Source: JABCPE02 sp963530295
GTDB lineage: Bacteria > Bacteroidota > Bacteroidia > Flavobacteriales > Weeksellaceae
Direction of reading: 5' to 3'
Length of the DNA: 64,000 bases
NCBI GenBank assembly: GCA_963530295.1
Contig: CAUSCF010000001.1
Location: forward strand, 124,001 to 188,000
Below the pieces are notes generated by a model. That model worked only from the letters and a program-made list of their open reading frames with translations. It made no database searches and was not told where the DNA came from. Of this stretch, positions 24,576 through 32,491 are shown piece by piece. The first letter of the stretch is position 1; every line of letters starts with the position of its first letter. The translations under genes and the position numbers were made by a program.

Positions 24576-24581
24576 AAAATT

Positions 24582-25310
24582 ATGAATATACATTTCATTC
24601 AACATGAGACTTTTGAAACGGCGGGAGCTTATTTAGACTGGGCGGAAAAGAGAAAATACAATATTTCTTTTTCAAAAGTTTTTGAAGGCGATAAACTTCC
24701 TGACTCCGCTGAAAACATCGATATGCTCATCGTACTAGGCGGCCCACAATCTCCTGCTACCAACATGAAAGAATACCCATATTTTAATGCAAAAGCAGAA
24801 ATGAGCCTTATCAAAAATTGCATCGATGCAGGGAAAGCCGTTGTAGGGGTATGTCTTGGTTCTCAGCTGATTGGAGAGAGTTTAGTATTTAAATTTGGAC
24901 ATAGTCCAGAAAAGGAAATAGGAAATTTTGCCATCGAGCTTACGGAACAAGGGCTTCAAGATGCAAAAATCAATCATTTTGGGAAAACTTTGGTCGTGGG
25001 ACATTGGCACAATGATATGCCTGGGCTTGAAAATGATAATCAAATCCTTGCATTCAGCAAAGGCTGTCCGAGACAAATCGTAAAATATTCTAATATTGTC
25101 TATGGTTTCCAGTGCCATATGGAACTGACAAAAGAAATAGTCAAAGAACTGATTGACAGTGAAAAAGACCTACTAAACCTCAGCCAAATTCATCCATTTG
25201 TGCAGTCTCCAGAAGAAATTCTTGATTTTGATTATTCAGAAATGAATGAAAAATTGTATGTTTTCTTAGATAAATTGACCCAAGATTATTTACAAAATAA
25301 AAATCATTAA
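24582..25310 (+). CDS. Class I glutamine amidotransferase-like protein
   Basis: A 242-residue protein with the GATase1 triad: nucleophile elbow VVGVCLGSQLIG (Cys about 89), and His/Glu in YGFQCHMEL (about 171-179). ADGGPQS-type oxyanion region is VLGGPQSPATN (about 50-60). It resembles the GMP-synthase-like stand-alone amidotransferases whose acceptor is unknown; no synthetase domain or partner gene is nearby. It is transcribed after rfbD and 23 bases before yifB. Confidence 0.85.
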   Translation: MNIHFIQHETFETAGAYLDWAEKRKYNISFSKVFEGDKLPDSAENIDMLIVLGGPQSPATNMKEYPYFNAKAEMSLIKNCIDAGKAVVGVCLGSQLIGESLVFKFGHSPEKEIGNFAIELTEQGLQDAKINHFGKTLVVGHWHNDMPGLENDNQILAFSKGCPRQIVKYSNIVYGFQCHMELTKEIVKELIDSEKDLLNLSQIHPFVQSPEEILDFDYSEMNEKLYVFLDKLTQDYLQNKNH

Positions 25311-25333
25311 TCTTTCCAAAATTTAGTTTCGCC

Positions 25334-26866
25334 ATGCTAGTCAAAGTTTTTGGTAGTGCCATACATGGAGTTTCTGCCCAGACCATCACGATAGAAGTAA
25401 ATGTAGACCAAGGAGTGGGCTATCATCTCGTGGGGCTTCCTGACAATGCCATCAAGGAAAGCAGCCACCGTATTTCGGCAGCCTTGAAAAATGTAGGTCA
25501 CAAGCTCCCTGGCAAGAAAATCACCATCAACATGGCGCCTGCTGACCTTCGCAAAGAGGGTTCTGCGTATGACCTAAGCATCGCGATAGGGATTTTGGCG
25601 GCTTCGGATAAAATTCTTGCTGAAAATTTAGACCAATACATCATCATGGGGGAACTCTCCCTCGATGGCGGATTACAACCGATAAAAGGCGTTTTGCCCA
25701 TTGCAATAAAGGCGCGAGAGGAAGGCTTTAAGGGAATTATTTTACCTAAACAAAATACCCAAGAGGCTGCAATAGTGAATAATCTGGATGTTTATGGAGT
25801 GGAAAGCATCAAAGAGGTGATTGACTTTTTCAATGGAGAAAGAGATTTGGAAAAAACCGAAATAGACACTCGCAAGGAATTTCAAAATAAAATCAATGAA
25901 TTTCCTTATGATTTTTCGGAAGTAAAAGGGCAAGAAACCGCCAAAAGAGCCATGGAAGTGGCTGCAGCTGGTGGGCATAACATCATTCTGGTAGGCCCTC
26001 CAGGGAGCGGAAAAACCATGCTCGCCAAAAGAGTTCCCAGCATCCTGCCTCCACTCACGATGAAAGAGGCTCTAGAAACCACTAAAATCCACTCTGTAGC
26101 AGGAAAAATGGGCAGCAACACCTCACTGATGACCGTTCGCCCGTTCCGTTCACCTCATCACACTATTTCTGATGTTGCTCTGGTGGGCGGCGGCACCTAT
26201 CCTCAGCCTGGGGAAATTTCCCTCGCGCATAATGGAGTTCTTTTCCTCGATGAGCTTCCTGAGTTTAAAAGAGCTGTTTTGGAAGTAATGCGACAGCCTT
26301 TGGAAGACCGCGAGGTAACGATTTCCAGAGCGAGATTTTCGGTAAATTATCCATCGAGTTTTATGCTAGTGGCAAGTATGAACCCGAGTCCTTCGGGCTA
26401 TTTCCCTGATGACCCGAACAACACCTCTTCCCAAACCGAAATGCAGAGATATATGAATAAGCTGTCTGGGCCGCTTTTGGACAGAATAGACATTCATATA
26501 GAAGTCCAGAAAGTAGAGTTTGAGCAACTTGCAGAAAAAAGAAAAGGCGAAAGCAGTATAGAAATACGAAACCGCGTGCTGAAAGCCAGAGAAATACAAG
26601 CCCAAAGATACAAAGAACTGGACATCAACTACAATGCCCAAATGGGACCAAAAGAAATAGAAAAATACTGCGATCTGGACAGCACCTGCCAGCAGCTGAT
26701 AAAAAATGCCATGGAAAAACTAAATCTCTCCGCTCGTGCCTACGACAGAATCCTAAAAGTAGCCCGAACCATAGCAGATTTAGATGATTCTGAAAACATC
26801 AGTCCTGCCCATATCTCCGAAGCCATACAATACCGAAGCTTGGACAGGGATTTTTGGAGGGCGTAA
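25334..26866 (+). CDS. YifB/ComM family AAA+ ATPase
   Basis: A 510-residue protein with an N-terminal Lon-S16-like domain (about 1-170: VKVFGSAIHGV, VVGLPDNAIKES-like VGLPDNAIKESSHR), a Mg-chelatase-type AAA+ module with Walker A ILVGPPGSGKTMLAKR (about 217-232), Walker B GVLFLDELPEF (about 298-308) and a C-terminal helical domain. ComM is a hexameric helicase for branch migration during natural transformation in gamma-proteobacteria. Together with the ComEC homologue it would fit DNA uptake, though YifB is also widespread in non-competent bacteria. Confidence 0.95.
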   Translation: MLVKVFGSAIHGVSAQTITIEVNVDQGVGYHLVGLPDNAIKESSHRISAALKNVGHKLPGKKITINMAPADLRKEGSAYDLSIAIGILAASDKILAENLDQYIIMGELSLDGGLQPIKGVLPIAIKAREEGFKGIILPKQNTQEAAIVNNLDVYGVESIKEVIDFFNGERDLEKTEIDTRKEFQNKINEFPYDFSEVKGQETAKRAMEVAAAGGHNIILVGPPGSGKTMLAKRVPSILPPLTMKEALETTKIHSVAGKMGSNTSLMTVRPFRSPHHTISDVALVGGGTYPQPGEISLAHNGVLFLDELPEFKRAVLEVMRQPLEDREVTISRARFSVNYPSSFMLVASMNPSPSGYFPDDPNNTSSQTEMQRYMNKLSGPLLDRIDIHIEVQKVEFEQLAEKRKGESSIEIRNRVLKAREIQAQRYKELDINYNAQMGPKEIEKYCDLDSTCQQLIKNAMEKLNLSARAYDRILKVARTIADLDDSENISPAHISEAIQYRSLDRDFWRA

Positions 26867-26873
26867 AAAATAC

Positions 26874-26898
26874 AAAACCACCTAAAAAGGTGGTTTTT
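26874..26898. terminator. Bidirectional terminator between yifB and the 26897 gene
   Basis: AAAACCACCT (26874-26883), loop AAAA, AGGTGGTTTT (26888-26897): a 10-bp stem with A and T flanks that works in both directions. Confidence 0.85.
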
Positions 26899-27292
26899 AT
26901 TCTTTATCAATAATTTCTTGGTTCAGCTCAATTTTCTCACCATTTTTTTCAAAATAGTACATCACTCCAATAGCGATAGACACCATTAATAAAAGAATTA
27001 CTGCTATTTTCTTTTGATTGGCTTTTTTTGAAAAAATAATGAAACTAAGCAAACCTAACCATGTAATACTTAGTATAAACCCTATAAACATCACAGGATA
27101 TGCATGAAGAGTTGCTACAAAAAATATTATATAGTCTATCTTACTTATAAAAAAGAAAAGTAAACACAATAAAACTAAAAAGAAAATAATATAAGCTAAA
27201 TTCCTATCTATTTTTAATTTGTCTATAATATCCCACCTGAATATCATAGATAATAAAACGATTAAAACTATAAAAATCACTAAAAATATCAT
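26897..27292 (-). CDS. Hypothetical four-helix membrane protein
   Basis: A 131-residue protein with four strongly hydrophobic segments (about 1-17, 34-60, 66-88, 95-113) and a short charged C-terminus (EKNGEKIELNQEIIDKE). No family is recognised. Composition is rich in Ile, Phe and Leu, as expected for a small inner-membrane protein. It is monocistronic by appearance, ending in the bidirectional terminator shared with yifB, and lies downstream of the mini-MscS gene's terminator. Confidence 0.65.
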   Translation of the reverse strand: MIFLVIFIVLIVLLSMIFRWDIIDKLKIDRNLAYIIFFLVLLCLLFFFISKIDYIIFFVATLHAYPVMFIGFILSITWLGLLSFIIFSKKANQKKIAVILLLMVSIAIGVMYYFEKNGEKIELNQEIIDKE

Positions 27293-27342
27293 GTGCTGTT
27301 ACTATTAGAAATTTTATTAAATCCAAAAACCGTTTTTATAGC

Positions 27343-27367
27343 AAAAAATCTGGAACATTGTCCAGAT
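27343..27367 (-). terminator. Terminator of the MscS-like gene
   Basis: Minus strand: ATCTGGA, loop of 6, TCCAGAT, then TTTTTT. The hairpin starts 2 bases after the stop codon region of the channel gene. Confidence 0.8.
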
Positions 27368-27368
27368 A

Positions 27369-27890
27369 TTAGCTTTTACTAATGATAGCTGTTCCTTTTT
27401 GTAGGAACAGGTTATTTGGGTAGGAAATTCGCTCTCCACTATCAGTTTTTAGTAGTGTGTATAGCAGTCTTATGTCTATTATTTCAGCTTCTATCGGAAC
27501 ATCTTTGTCTAGAATTTTTATTTTGTCTCCTATTCTAAACGGAAATGAAAAGAAAATAATAATCCCCGCTGTGATATTACTCAAAATAGACCACTGGGCA
27601 AACATCGCCACGCCTATCACGGTAAAAATAGAAGAAATTACCAAAAATGCCTGTTTTCGCTCCACTCCCCAGACTGGAACCAAAGTCAGGATTATAAAAA
27701 TACTTATAAGAAAATCTATATACTTGAGAACCAGCTTAATTCTTGGTTTTGAAAACCCAGATTTCTTCCCAAATCTACCCACCAAAGTAGAAATCACAAA
27801 CCTAATAAGCAAAGAAAAAAGCAGCACCACAGCAGTTGCCACTATCTCACGCTGATACGAATTAAAAAAGACATTGTCTAACACTTCCAT
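27369..27890 (-). CDS. Minimal MscS-family mechanosensitive channel
   Basis: A 173-residue protein with three membrane segments (about 14-35, 50-75 and the pore-lining helix 80-115, rich in Gly/Ala) and then only the MscS beta domain (GDKIKILDKDVPIEAEIIDIRLLYT, about 122-146, and ISYPNNLFL, the usual IPN position). E. coli MscS (286 residues) continues with an alpha/beta domain and a cage; both are missing here because the frame ends naturally at a terminator. It should still be able to form a pressure-gated pore, but gating and stability may differ. Confidence 0.82.
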   Translation of the reverse strand: MEVLDNVFFNSYQREIVATAVVLLFSLLIRFVISTLVGRFGKKSGFSKPRIKLVLKYIDFLISIFIILTLVPVWGVERKQAFLVISSIFTVIGVAMFAQWSILSNITAGIIIFFSFPFRIGDKIKILDKDVPIEAEIIDIRLLYTLLKTDSGERISYPNNLFLQKGTAIISKS

Positions 27891-27918
27891 TTCCCAAAAA
27901 GATATTTTGAAACTATTT

Positions 27919-28149
27919 TTAGATAGATTTTACAGAGATTATTTTCACAGGGCACGCCTTTGCTGCCTTTTCGCAAGGTTCGTAGGCGTCTTCTATCGGT
28001 GTTTTTAAGGTGTGGAAACCTTTTTTCTCTACGGATTTCAGCAGAACGGATTTTCCATCTTTTTTGGACATTCGGAAGTATTCAGGAGCAAACTCAGCAC
28101 AGTAGTTACAGCCTATGCATTTCTCCCTTTGTAGTGTAACGATTACCAT
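27919..28149 (-). CDS. Single-cluster [4Fe-4S] ferredoxin
   Basis: A 76-residue electron carrier. The cluster ligands are CIGCNYC (CxxCxxC, about 11-17) and the fourth Cys of the CPV motif near the C-terminus (ACPVKII, about 67-73); an extra Cys at about 62 (EPCEKAA) may be structural. The second cluster of 2[4Fe-4S] ferredoxins is replaced by linker. Partner enzymes are not evident. It lies 28 bases upstream of the MscS-like gene on the same strand. Confidence 0.88.
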   Translation of the reverse strand: MVIVTLQREKCIGCNYCAEFAPEYFRMSKKDGKSVLLKSVEKKGFHTLKTPIEDAYEPCEKAAKACPVKIISVKSI

Positions 28150-28323
28150 TTATTTTTGATGCGAAGGTAATAAATAATTTTAAAATTTCTTTACTCTGTT
28201 TTCCTTTTTGTGGTCACTTTGAAAGTAATTACGACTTTATTTAAATCTTCATATATTTTAGTTGATTCTAAATATCTTTATTTTAAGGATAAAATTCCAT
28301 AACCAAATAAAAATAAAATAAAA
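28150..28323. other. AT-rich gap, no gene seen
   Basis: 174 bases between the ferredoxin start and the U32 terminator. A near-match to the -7 box (TACCTTCG, minus strand, 28166-28159) may serve the ferredoxin. Nothing else is recognisable. Confidence 0.4.
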
Positions 28324-28349
28324 AAACCTCTCCCAAAAAGGAGAGGTTT
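28324..28349 (-). terminator. Terminator of the U32 gene
   Basis: AAACCTCTCC / GGAGAGGTTT, a 10-bp stem with a 6-base loop, followed on the minus strand by TTTTATTTT. Confidence 0.9.
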
Positions 28350-28352
28350 ATG

Positions 28353-29609
28353 CTAAGCTATTGTGTCGTTTTTTACTATTTTGTAGAGTTTGTCGCTTGG
28401 TCTTACACGGAAATCTGTCTTAAAAGTAATCACATCCGCTTTGGTTGCTTTTTGGCTTTCGCCCTTCCCTTCTACCATCATACTTTCTACAACCATTTCT
28501 TGGGAACCTGTGGTAGGCCCTTGGATAAGAACCTTGTCGCCCACATTCAGATCAAATGCTTCTATAAGAAACTCCGCAATGCTGGTCTTTGGGTAATAGT
28601 GCGTTCCTCTTCCGATATAGACTTTTTTCTGTGTAGCATTAGAACCAGGGTTCGGCGACCACTCGCCCAGTTTCTGCCCAAGGTAGTAACCACTCCAGAA
28701 ACCACGGTTATAGACTGTTTCTAGTCGGCTCATCCAGTCAGCCACTTTTTCTTGGGAATAGGTGCCATCCGCTATGGAATCTATCGCCTCACGATAGCAT
28801 TTGGTAACCGTTGCCACATATTCTGGCGCCCTGCCTCGCCCTTCTAATTTAAGGACTTTCACTCCTGCATCTACGATTTGGTCAAGGAAATTAATGGTAC
28901 AAAGATCCTTTGGCGACATCATATATTCGTTGTCTAATTCTATTTCAAAACCACTTTCTTGGTCTATCACGGTATATTTCTTACGGCAGTTTTGCTTACA
29001 CGCGCCTCTGTTCGCAGATGAATTGTGAGAGTGAAGACTCAGATAACACTTCCCAGAAACCGCCATACAAAGCGCACCATGTCCGAAAATCTCTATCTCT
29101 ACCAAATTACCAGAAGGTCCTTTTATCTGCTCTTTTTCTATCTGCTGACAGATTTTTTTTACTTGAGTAACGCTGAGTTCTCGGCTCATCACCATCGTAT
29201 CTGCAAAGAGCGCATAGAACTTAACTGTTTCTATATTGGTAATATTTATCTGCGTGGAAATATGCACCTCCATGCCTATCTGCCTTGCATAAGCGATTAC
29301 AGCCTGATCCATCGCAATTACAGCCGTAAGGTCTGCCGCTTTGGCTTTATCCAAAAGGGTTTTGATGATGGAGAGGTCGTGGTCGTAGATAATTGTATTG
29401 AGCGTAAGGTAGGTTCTCACACCTTTTTCCTTACATCTTCTGCTGATTTCAGGGAGGTCATCTAGGGTAAAGTTCATGGAAGCTCTTGCTCTCATGTTAA
29501 GCTGTTCCACACCGAAATACACTGAATCTGCTCCATTATCCAAAGCCGCCTGCAAAGAAGTAAAATCTCCCGCGGGTGCCATTAGTTCTATTCTTCCTGT
29601 TTTTGTCAT
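28353..29609 (-). CDS. U32 family protein (TrhP/YegQ type)
   Basis: A 418-residue protein. The N-terminal ELMAPAGDFTSLQAALDNGAD (about 8-27) and SVYFGVEQLNMRARASMNF are the U32 TIM-barrel start; the four cysteines of the U32 iron-sulfur motif are at SGKCYLS and GACKQNCRKKY (about 183-215). Members once called peptidases are now linked to RNA hydroxylation: TrhP hydroxylates U34 of tRNA using prephenate. The assignment to the TrhP branch is by length and general form only. It is monocistronic. Confidence 0.88.
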   Translation of the reverse strand: MTKTGRIELMAPAGDFTSLQAALDNGADSVYFGVEQLNMRARASMNFTLDDLPEISRRCKEKGVRTYLTLNTIIYDHDLSIIKTLLDKAKAADLTAVIAMDQAVIAYARQIGMEVHISTQINITNIETVKFYALFADTMVMSRELSVTQVKKICQQIEKEQIKGPSGNLVEIEIFGHGALCMAVSGKCYLSLHSHNSSANRGACKQNCRKKYTVIDQESGFEIELDNEYMMSPKDLCTINFLDQIVDAGVKVLKLEGRGRAPEYVATVTKCYREAIDSIADGTYSQEKVADWMSRLETVYNRGFWSGYYLGQKLGEWSPNPGSNATQKKVYIGRGTHYYPKTSIAEFLIEAFDLNVGDKVLIQGPTTGSQEMVVESMMVEGKGESQKATKADVITFKTDFRVRPSDKLYKIVKNDTIA

Positions 29610-29630
29610 TGATAAATTTCAAAATTTTTG

Positions 29631-29638
29631 CAAAGATA
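29631..29638 (-). promoter_or_regulatory. -7 box of the U32 gene
   Basis: The minus strand reads TATCTTTG, an exact TAnnTTTG, 21 bases before the ATG at 29609. Confidence 0.6.
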
Positions 29639-29702
29639 TGCTTTTTAAAATTTTATTTTCTAATTCTTTATTTGTACTTTTCGGAGTTTAAAAAGTTAAG
29701 GC

Positions 29703-31193
29703 ATGTTTTATTTATTTTTAGGGCTTGGGCTGGGTCTCATCATAGGCGGTGCAGCTGTATATTTTGCATTAAAATCTTCTCTAATTTCTCGAAATATCTT
29801 TGAGGAATTACAGCAAAATTTCGTTAAAAAAGAAACTGAACTCAGCAATGCAGAAGGCAAAATCGATGAACTTTTGGAACAGATTAAAGAAGAAAGAGAA
29901 TTTTCTGCCAACCAAAGGGAAAAGCTGAACACCACCGAAAACCAGCTTATAAAAATATCAGCAGAGAAAGACCTTCAAAACGAACAAATCGCAGAACTCC
30001 GAAAAACAAATGAAATTCTAAATCAAAATATCTCTCGTCTAAATCAAGAAAAACAAGAGTATTTTGCTAAAATATCTGAACTTTCGGCAGAAAACAAAAA
30101 CCTGCAAAGCTCCATGGAAGAGCAGAAAAATCTTTCCCAAAAACTACAAGAGGAAAGCAAACTCCATTTTGAGAACATTGCCAATAAAATTTTAGAAGAA
30201 AAAACAGAAAAATTCACGAACCTGAACCAAACTCACCTGAAAAATATTTTGGATCCGTTCCAAGAAAAAATAATAGAACTAAAAAACCGAGTAAACGAAA
30301 CCTATGACAAAGAGGCGAAAGAACGCTTCTCTCTCGGCGAAAAAGTAAAAGAACTAGCCTCTCTGAACCAGCAGATTTCGGAAGATGCCAAAAGGCTGAC
30401 CCGCGCCCTAAAAGGAGAAAGCAAAACGCAGGGAAACTGGGGCGAAATGATTTTGGAGAGTATTTTAGAGAAATCTGGCCTCGTAAAAGGGCGGGAATAT
30501 TTCCTAGAACACGAACTGCGAAATGAGGACAACAAAGCCCTGTTTTCCGAATTTTCAGGAAAGAAAATGCGCCCTGATGCCGTGATAAAATATCCCGATG
30601 AACGAAATGTGATTATAGACTCCAAAGTTTCTCTCACGGCTTTCACAGAGCTGGTAGATGAAACCGACCCAGAAGTCTATCAAATAAAACTGAACCAGCA
30701 TTTGGCTTCGGTCAAAAACCACATTCAGCAGCTTTCTCAGAAGGCGTATGATGATTATGGAAAATCATTGGATTTCGTGATGATGTTTATCCCAAGCGAG
30801 CCAGCCTATATCGCAGCGATGCAGGCTGACCAAAACATCTGGAACTACGCCTATGAAAGAAGAATTTTACTACTGAACCCAAGCAATCTTATCACTTCTT
30901 TAAAACTGATAGCAGACCTTTGGAAACGGGAATACCAAAACAGAAATTCCATAGAAATCGCAGAAAGAGGCGCCAAACTCTATGATAAATTTGTGAATTT
31001 TGTGGAAAACCTTGAAAAAGTTGGGAAAAATATAGACCAAGCAAAAGCGTCCTATACAGAAGCTTACAAACAACTGCACAGCGGAAGGGACAACCTCATC
31101 ACGCAGACCCAAAAGATGAAATCTCTGGGAATAAAGAATAAAAAAGAGCTTCCACAGAGTTTGATTGATAATTCTGAACCAACCAATGAATAA
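29703..31193 (+). CDS. rmuC: DNA recombination protein RmuC
   Basis: A 496-residue protein with an N-terminal membrane anchor (MFYLFLGLGLGLIIGGAAVY), a long coiled coil (about 30-190, rich in Glu/Lys/Gln) and the RmuC domain (about 215-440): KGESKTQGNWGEMILESIL and RPDAVIKYPDERNVIIDSK, where a nuclease-like fold is predicted. RmuC limits inversions at short inverted repeats in E. coli. Length and layout are normal. The next gene begins 6 bases after the stop. Confidence 0.94.
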   Translation: MFYLFLGLGLGLIIGGAAVYFALKSSLISRNIFEELQQNFVKKETELSNAEGKIDELLEQIKEEREFSANQREKLNTTENQLIKISAEKDLQNEQIAELRKTNEILNQNISRLNQEKQEYFAKISELSAENKNLQSSMEEQKNLSQKLQEESKLHFENIANKILEEKTEKFTNLNQTHLKNILDPFQEKIIELKNRVNETYDKEAKERFSLGEKVKELASLNQQISEDAKRLTRALKGESKTQGNWGEMILESILEKSGLVKGREYFLEHELRNEDNKALFSEFSGKKMRPDAVIKYPDERNVIIDSKVSLTAFTELVDETDPEVYQIKLNQHLASVKNHIQQLSQKAYDDYGKSLDFVMMFIPSEPAYIAAMQADQNIWNYAYERRILLLNPSNLITSLKLIADLWKREYQNRNSIEIAERGAKLYDKFVNFVENLEKVGKNIDQAKASYTEAYKQLHSGRDNLITQTQKMKSLGIKNKKELPQSLIDNSEPTNE

Positions 31194-31199
31194 AAAATC

Positions 31200-31970
31200 A
31201 TGATTATACAAAGTCTTCAAAACGAAAAAATAAAAAAACTAACCAAAATTCTCACTAAAAATAACGAGAGAAAAAAACTCAAGATATTCGCTGCAGAAGG
31301 AAGGCAGGAAAACGAAAGAGCTTTGAAATTTGATTTTGAAGCGGTGGAATTCTTTATTTGCGAAGATATTTTCGGGACAGATTTCCCAAAAGGTAAAATA
31401 CATCTGGTTTCTCGCGAAGTTTATGAAAAAATAGCTTACAGAGGCGCTTCCGAAGGAATTATCGGTATTTACAAAGAAAAAGAAACCTCATTGAATGATT
31501 TTAAACCAAAAGAAAATTCCTCCATCATCGTGCTAGAAAGCATAGAAAAACCAGGGAATTTAGGAGCGGTTTTGCGCAGCTGCGAGGCTTTTGGGATAGA
31601 CGCCCTTGTCATCACGGATTCTAGAACAGATTTTTATAATCCTAATGTTATCCGAAGCAGCGTGGGCTGTCTCTTTGGAATGAATTTCTTTCAAGCAGAA
31701 AACCAAGAAGTGGTCGATTTCTTAAAAAAGAATGATTTTCAGATATTTACTACAATAATGAATACTGACTCCAAAGGGATAAACGAAAAGAACCTGACTG
31801 GAAAGTCAGCCATTGTATTCGGAACGGAGCATTCTGGTTTGAGTCATTTTTGGAGAGGAAAAGGAGAAAACATCATCGTCCCAATGGCAGGAACCATAGA
31901 CTCTCTCAATCTAAGCAATGCTGTCGCAATCAGCTGCTACGAAATACTAAGACAAAAAATCTCTCACTAA
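31200..31970 (+). CDS. TrmH/SpoU family RNA 2'-O-ribose methyltransferase
   Basis: A 256-residue SPOUT enzyme. Motif 1 is LESIEKPGNLGAVLRSCEAFG (about 109-128, Asn and Arg catalytic), motif 2 IVFGTEHSGLSHFW (about 203-216) and motif 3 VPMAGTIDSLNLSNAVAI (about 226-243), together forming the trefoil knot that binds S-adenosylmethionine. The N-terminal 100 residues form an RNA-binding substrate domain. The target nucleotide (rRNA or tRNA) cannot be told from sequence alone. Confidence 0.9.
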   Translation: MIIQSLQNEKIKKLTKILTKNNERKKLKIFAAEGRQENERALKFDFEAVEFFICEDIFGTDFPKGKIHLVSREVYEKIAYRGASEGIIGIYKEKETSLNDFKPKENSSIIVLESIEKPGNLGAVLRSCEAFGIDALVITDSRTDFYNPNVIRSSVGCLFGMNFFQAENQEVVDFLKKNDFQIFTTIMNTDSKGINEKNLTGKSAIVFGTEHSGLSHFWRGKGENIIVPMAGTIDSLNLSNAVAISCYEILRQKISH

Positions 31971-31982
31971 ATTAGTGAGAGA
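31960..31982. terminator. Bidirectional terminator between SpoU gene and the KE-repeat lipoprotein
   Basis: TCTCTCACTAA (31960-31970) and TTAGTGAGAGA (31972-31982) pair perfectly; the minus strand continues with TTTTTT and the plus strand with CTTTTAA. The SpoU stop codon is within the stem. Confidence 0.85.
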
Positions 31983-32006
31983 CTTTTAATTGTTTTAAGA
32001 GTTAAA

Positions 32007-32300
32007 TTATTTTTTAACTGCTTCTTTAACTTCTTCTGCTTTAGTAGCAACTTCTTCTTTAACTTCTTTTTTAACTTCTTCTGCTTTAGCAGCAACTTCT
32101 TCTTTAGCTTCTTTAACTTCTTCTTTAACTTCTTCTGCTTTAACAGCAGCAGAATCAAGAGCAGCACCAGCTGTAGAATCAACAGCAGCAGCAGTTTCTT
32201 GAGCTGTAGAATCAACAGTTTCTTTTACTTCTTCAGCTTTTTTGTTACAAGATACTAATGCTAATGCTACAACAGCAGCTGCAAATAATGACTTTTTCAT
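32007..32300 (-). CDS. Lipoprotein made of Lys/Glu/Ala/Val repeats
   Basis: A 97-residue lipoprotein. The signal peptide MKKSLFAAAVVALALVSC ends in a lipobox with Cys 18. After a DSTA-rich linker (about 29-52), the rest is a highly charged amphipathic helix built from KAEEVKE-type heptads (four close copies, about 21-27, 54-60, 72-78 and 87-93). The regular spacing predicts a long helix or coiled coil, similar in idea to Lpp or ElaB-like surface helices but not homologous as far as I can tell. DNA repeats GCTTTAACTTCTTC-like units make it prone to length change. Confidence 0.8.
   Translation of the reverse strand: MKKSLFAAAVVALALVSCNKKAEEVKETVDSTAQETAAAVDSTAGAALDSAAVKAEEVKEEVKEAKEEVAAKAEEVKKEVKEEVATKAEEVKEAVKK
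32020..32135. repeat. Imperfect tandem repeat inside the KE-lipoprotein gene
   Basis: Plus strand shows repeated units of the type ACTTCTTCTGCTTTAG and ACTTCTTCTTTAACTTC encoding KAEEVKEEVKE. It is coding, with period 21-33 bases. Confidence 0.6.
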
Positions 32301-32378
32301 AATAATAAAAATTTTTTAAACGGTTAAAATTAAATTTCTTGACTCAACTTGTTAATCTGATTCATCAAATCAACGAGG

Positions 32379-32386
32379 CAAAGATA
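32379..32386 (-). promoter_or_regulatory. -7 box of the KE-lipoprotein gene
   Basis: The minus strand reads TATCTTTG (TAnnTTTG), 78 bases upstream of the ATG, which predicts a leader of about 70 bases. Confidence 0.55.
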
Positions 32387-32401
32387 TAGCGAGAAAAAAA
32401 A

Positions 32402-32432
32402 TTGCCTATGAAAAATAATTGTAATATCTTTG
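32402..32432 (+). promoter_or_regulatory. Promoter of the membrane protein/lipoprotein pair
   Basis: TTG (32402-32404), a 20-base spacer and TATCTTTG (32425-32432), a full match to the Bacteroidota promoter. Confidence 0.65.
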
Positions 32433-32491
32433 TAAAATATTTTACAAATAAAGGATACTGACAATCAGTGAATTAAATATAAATTCGTGTT

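Noticed and set aside
31967..32215. Leucine/lysine-rich ORF on the minus strand (82 codons)
   Set aside because: It is the other frame of the KE-repeat lipoprotein gene; the repeats leave this frame open by composition. The lipoprotein frame has a signal peptide, lipobox and promoter.
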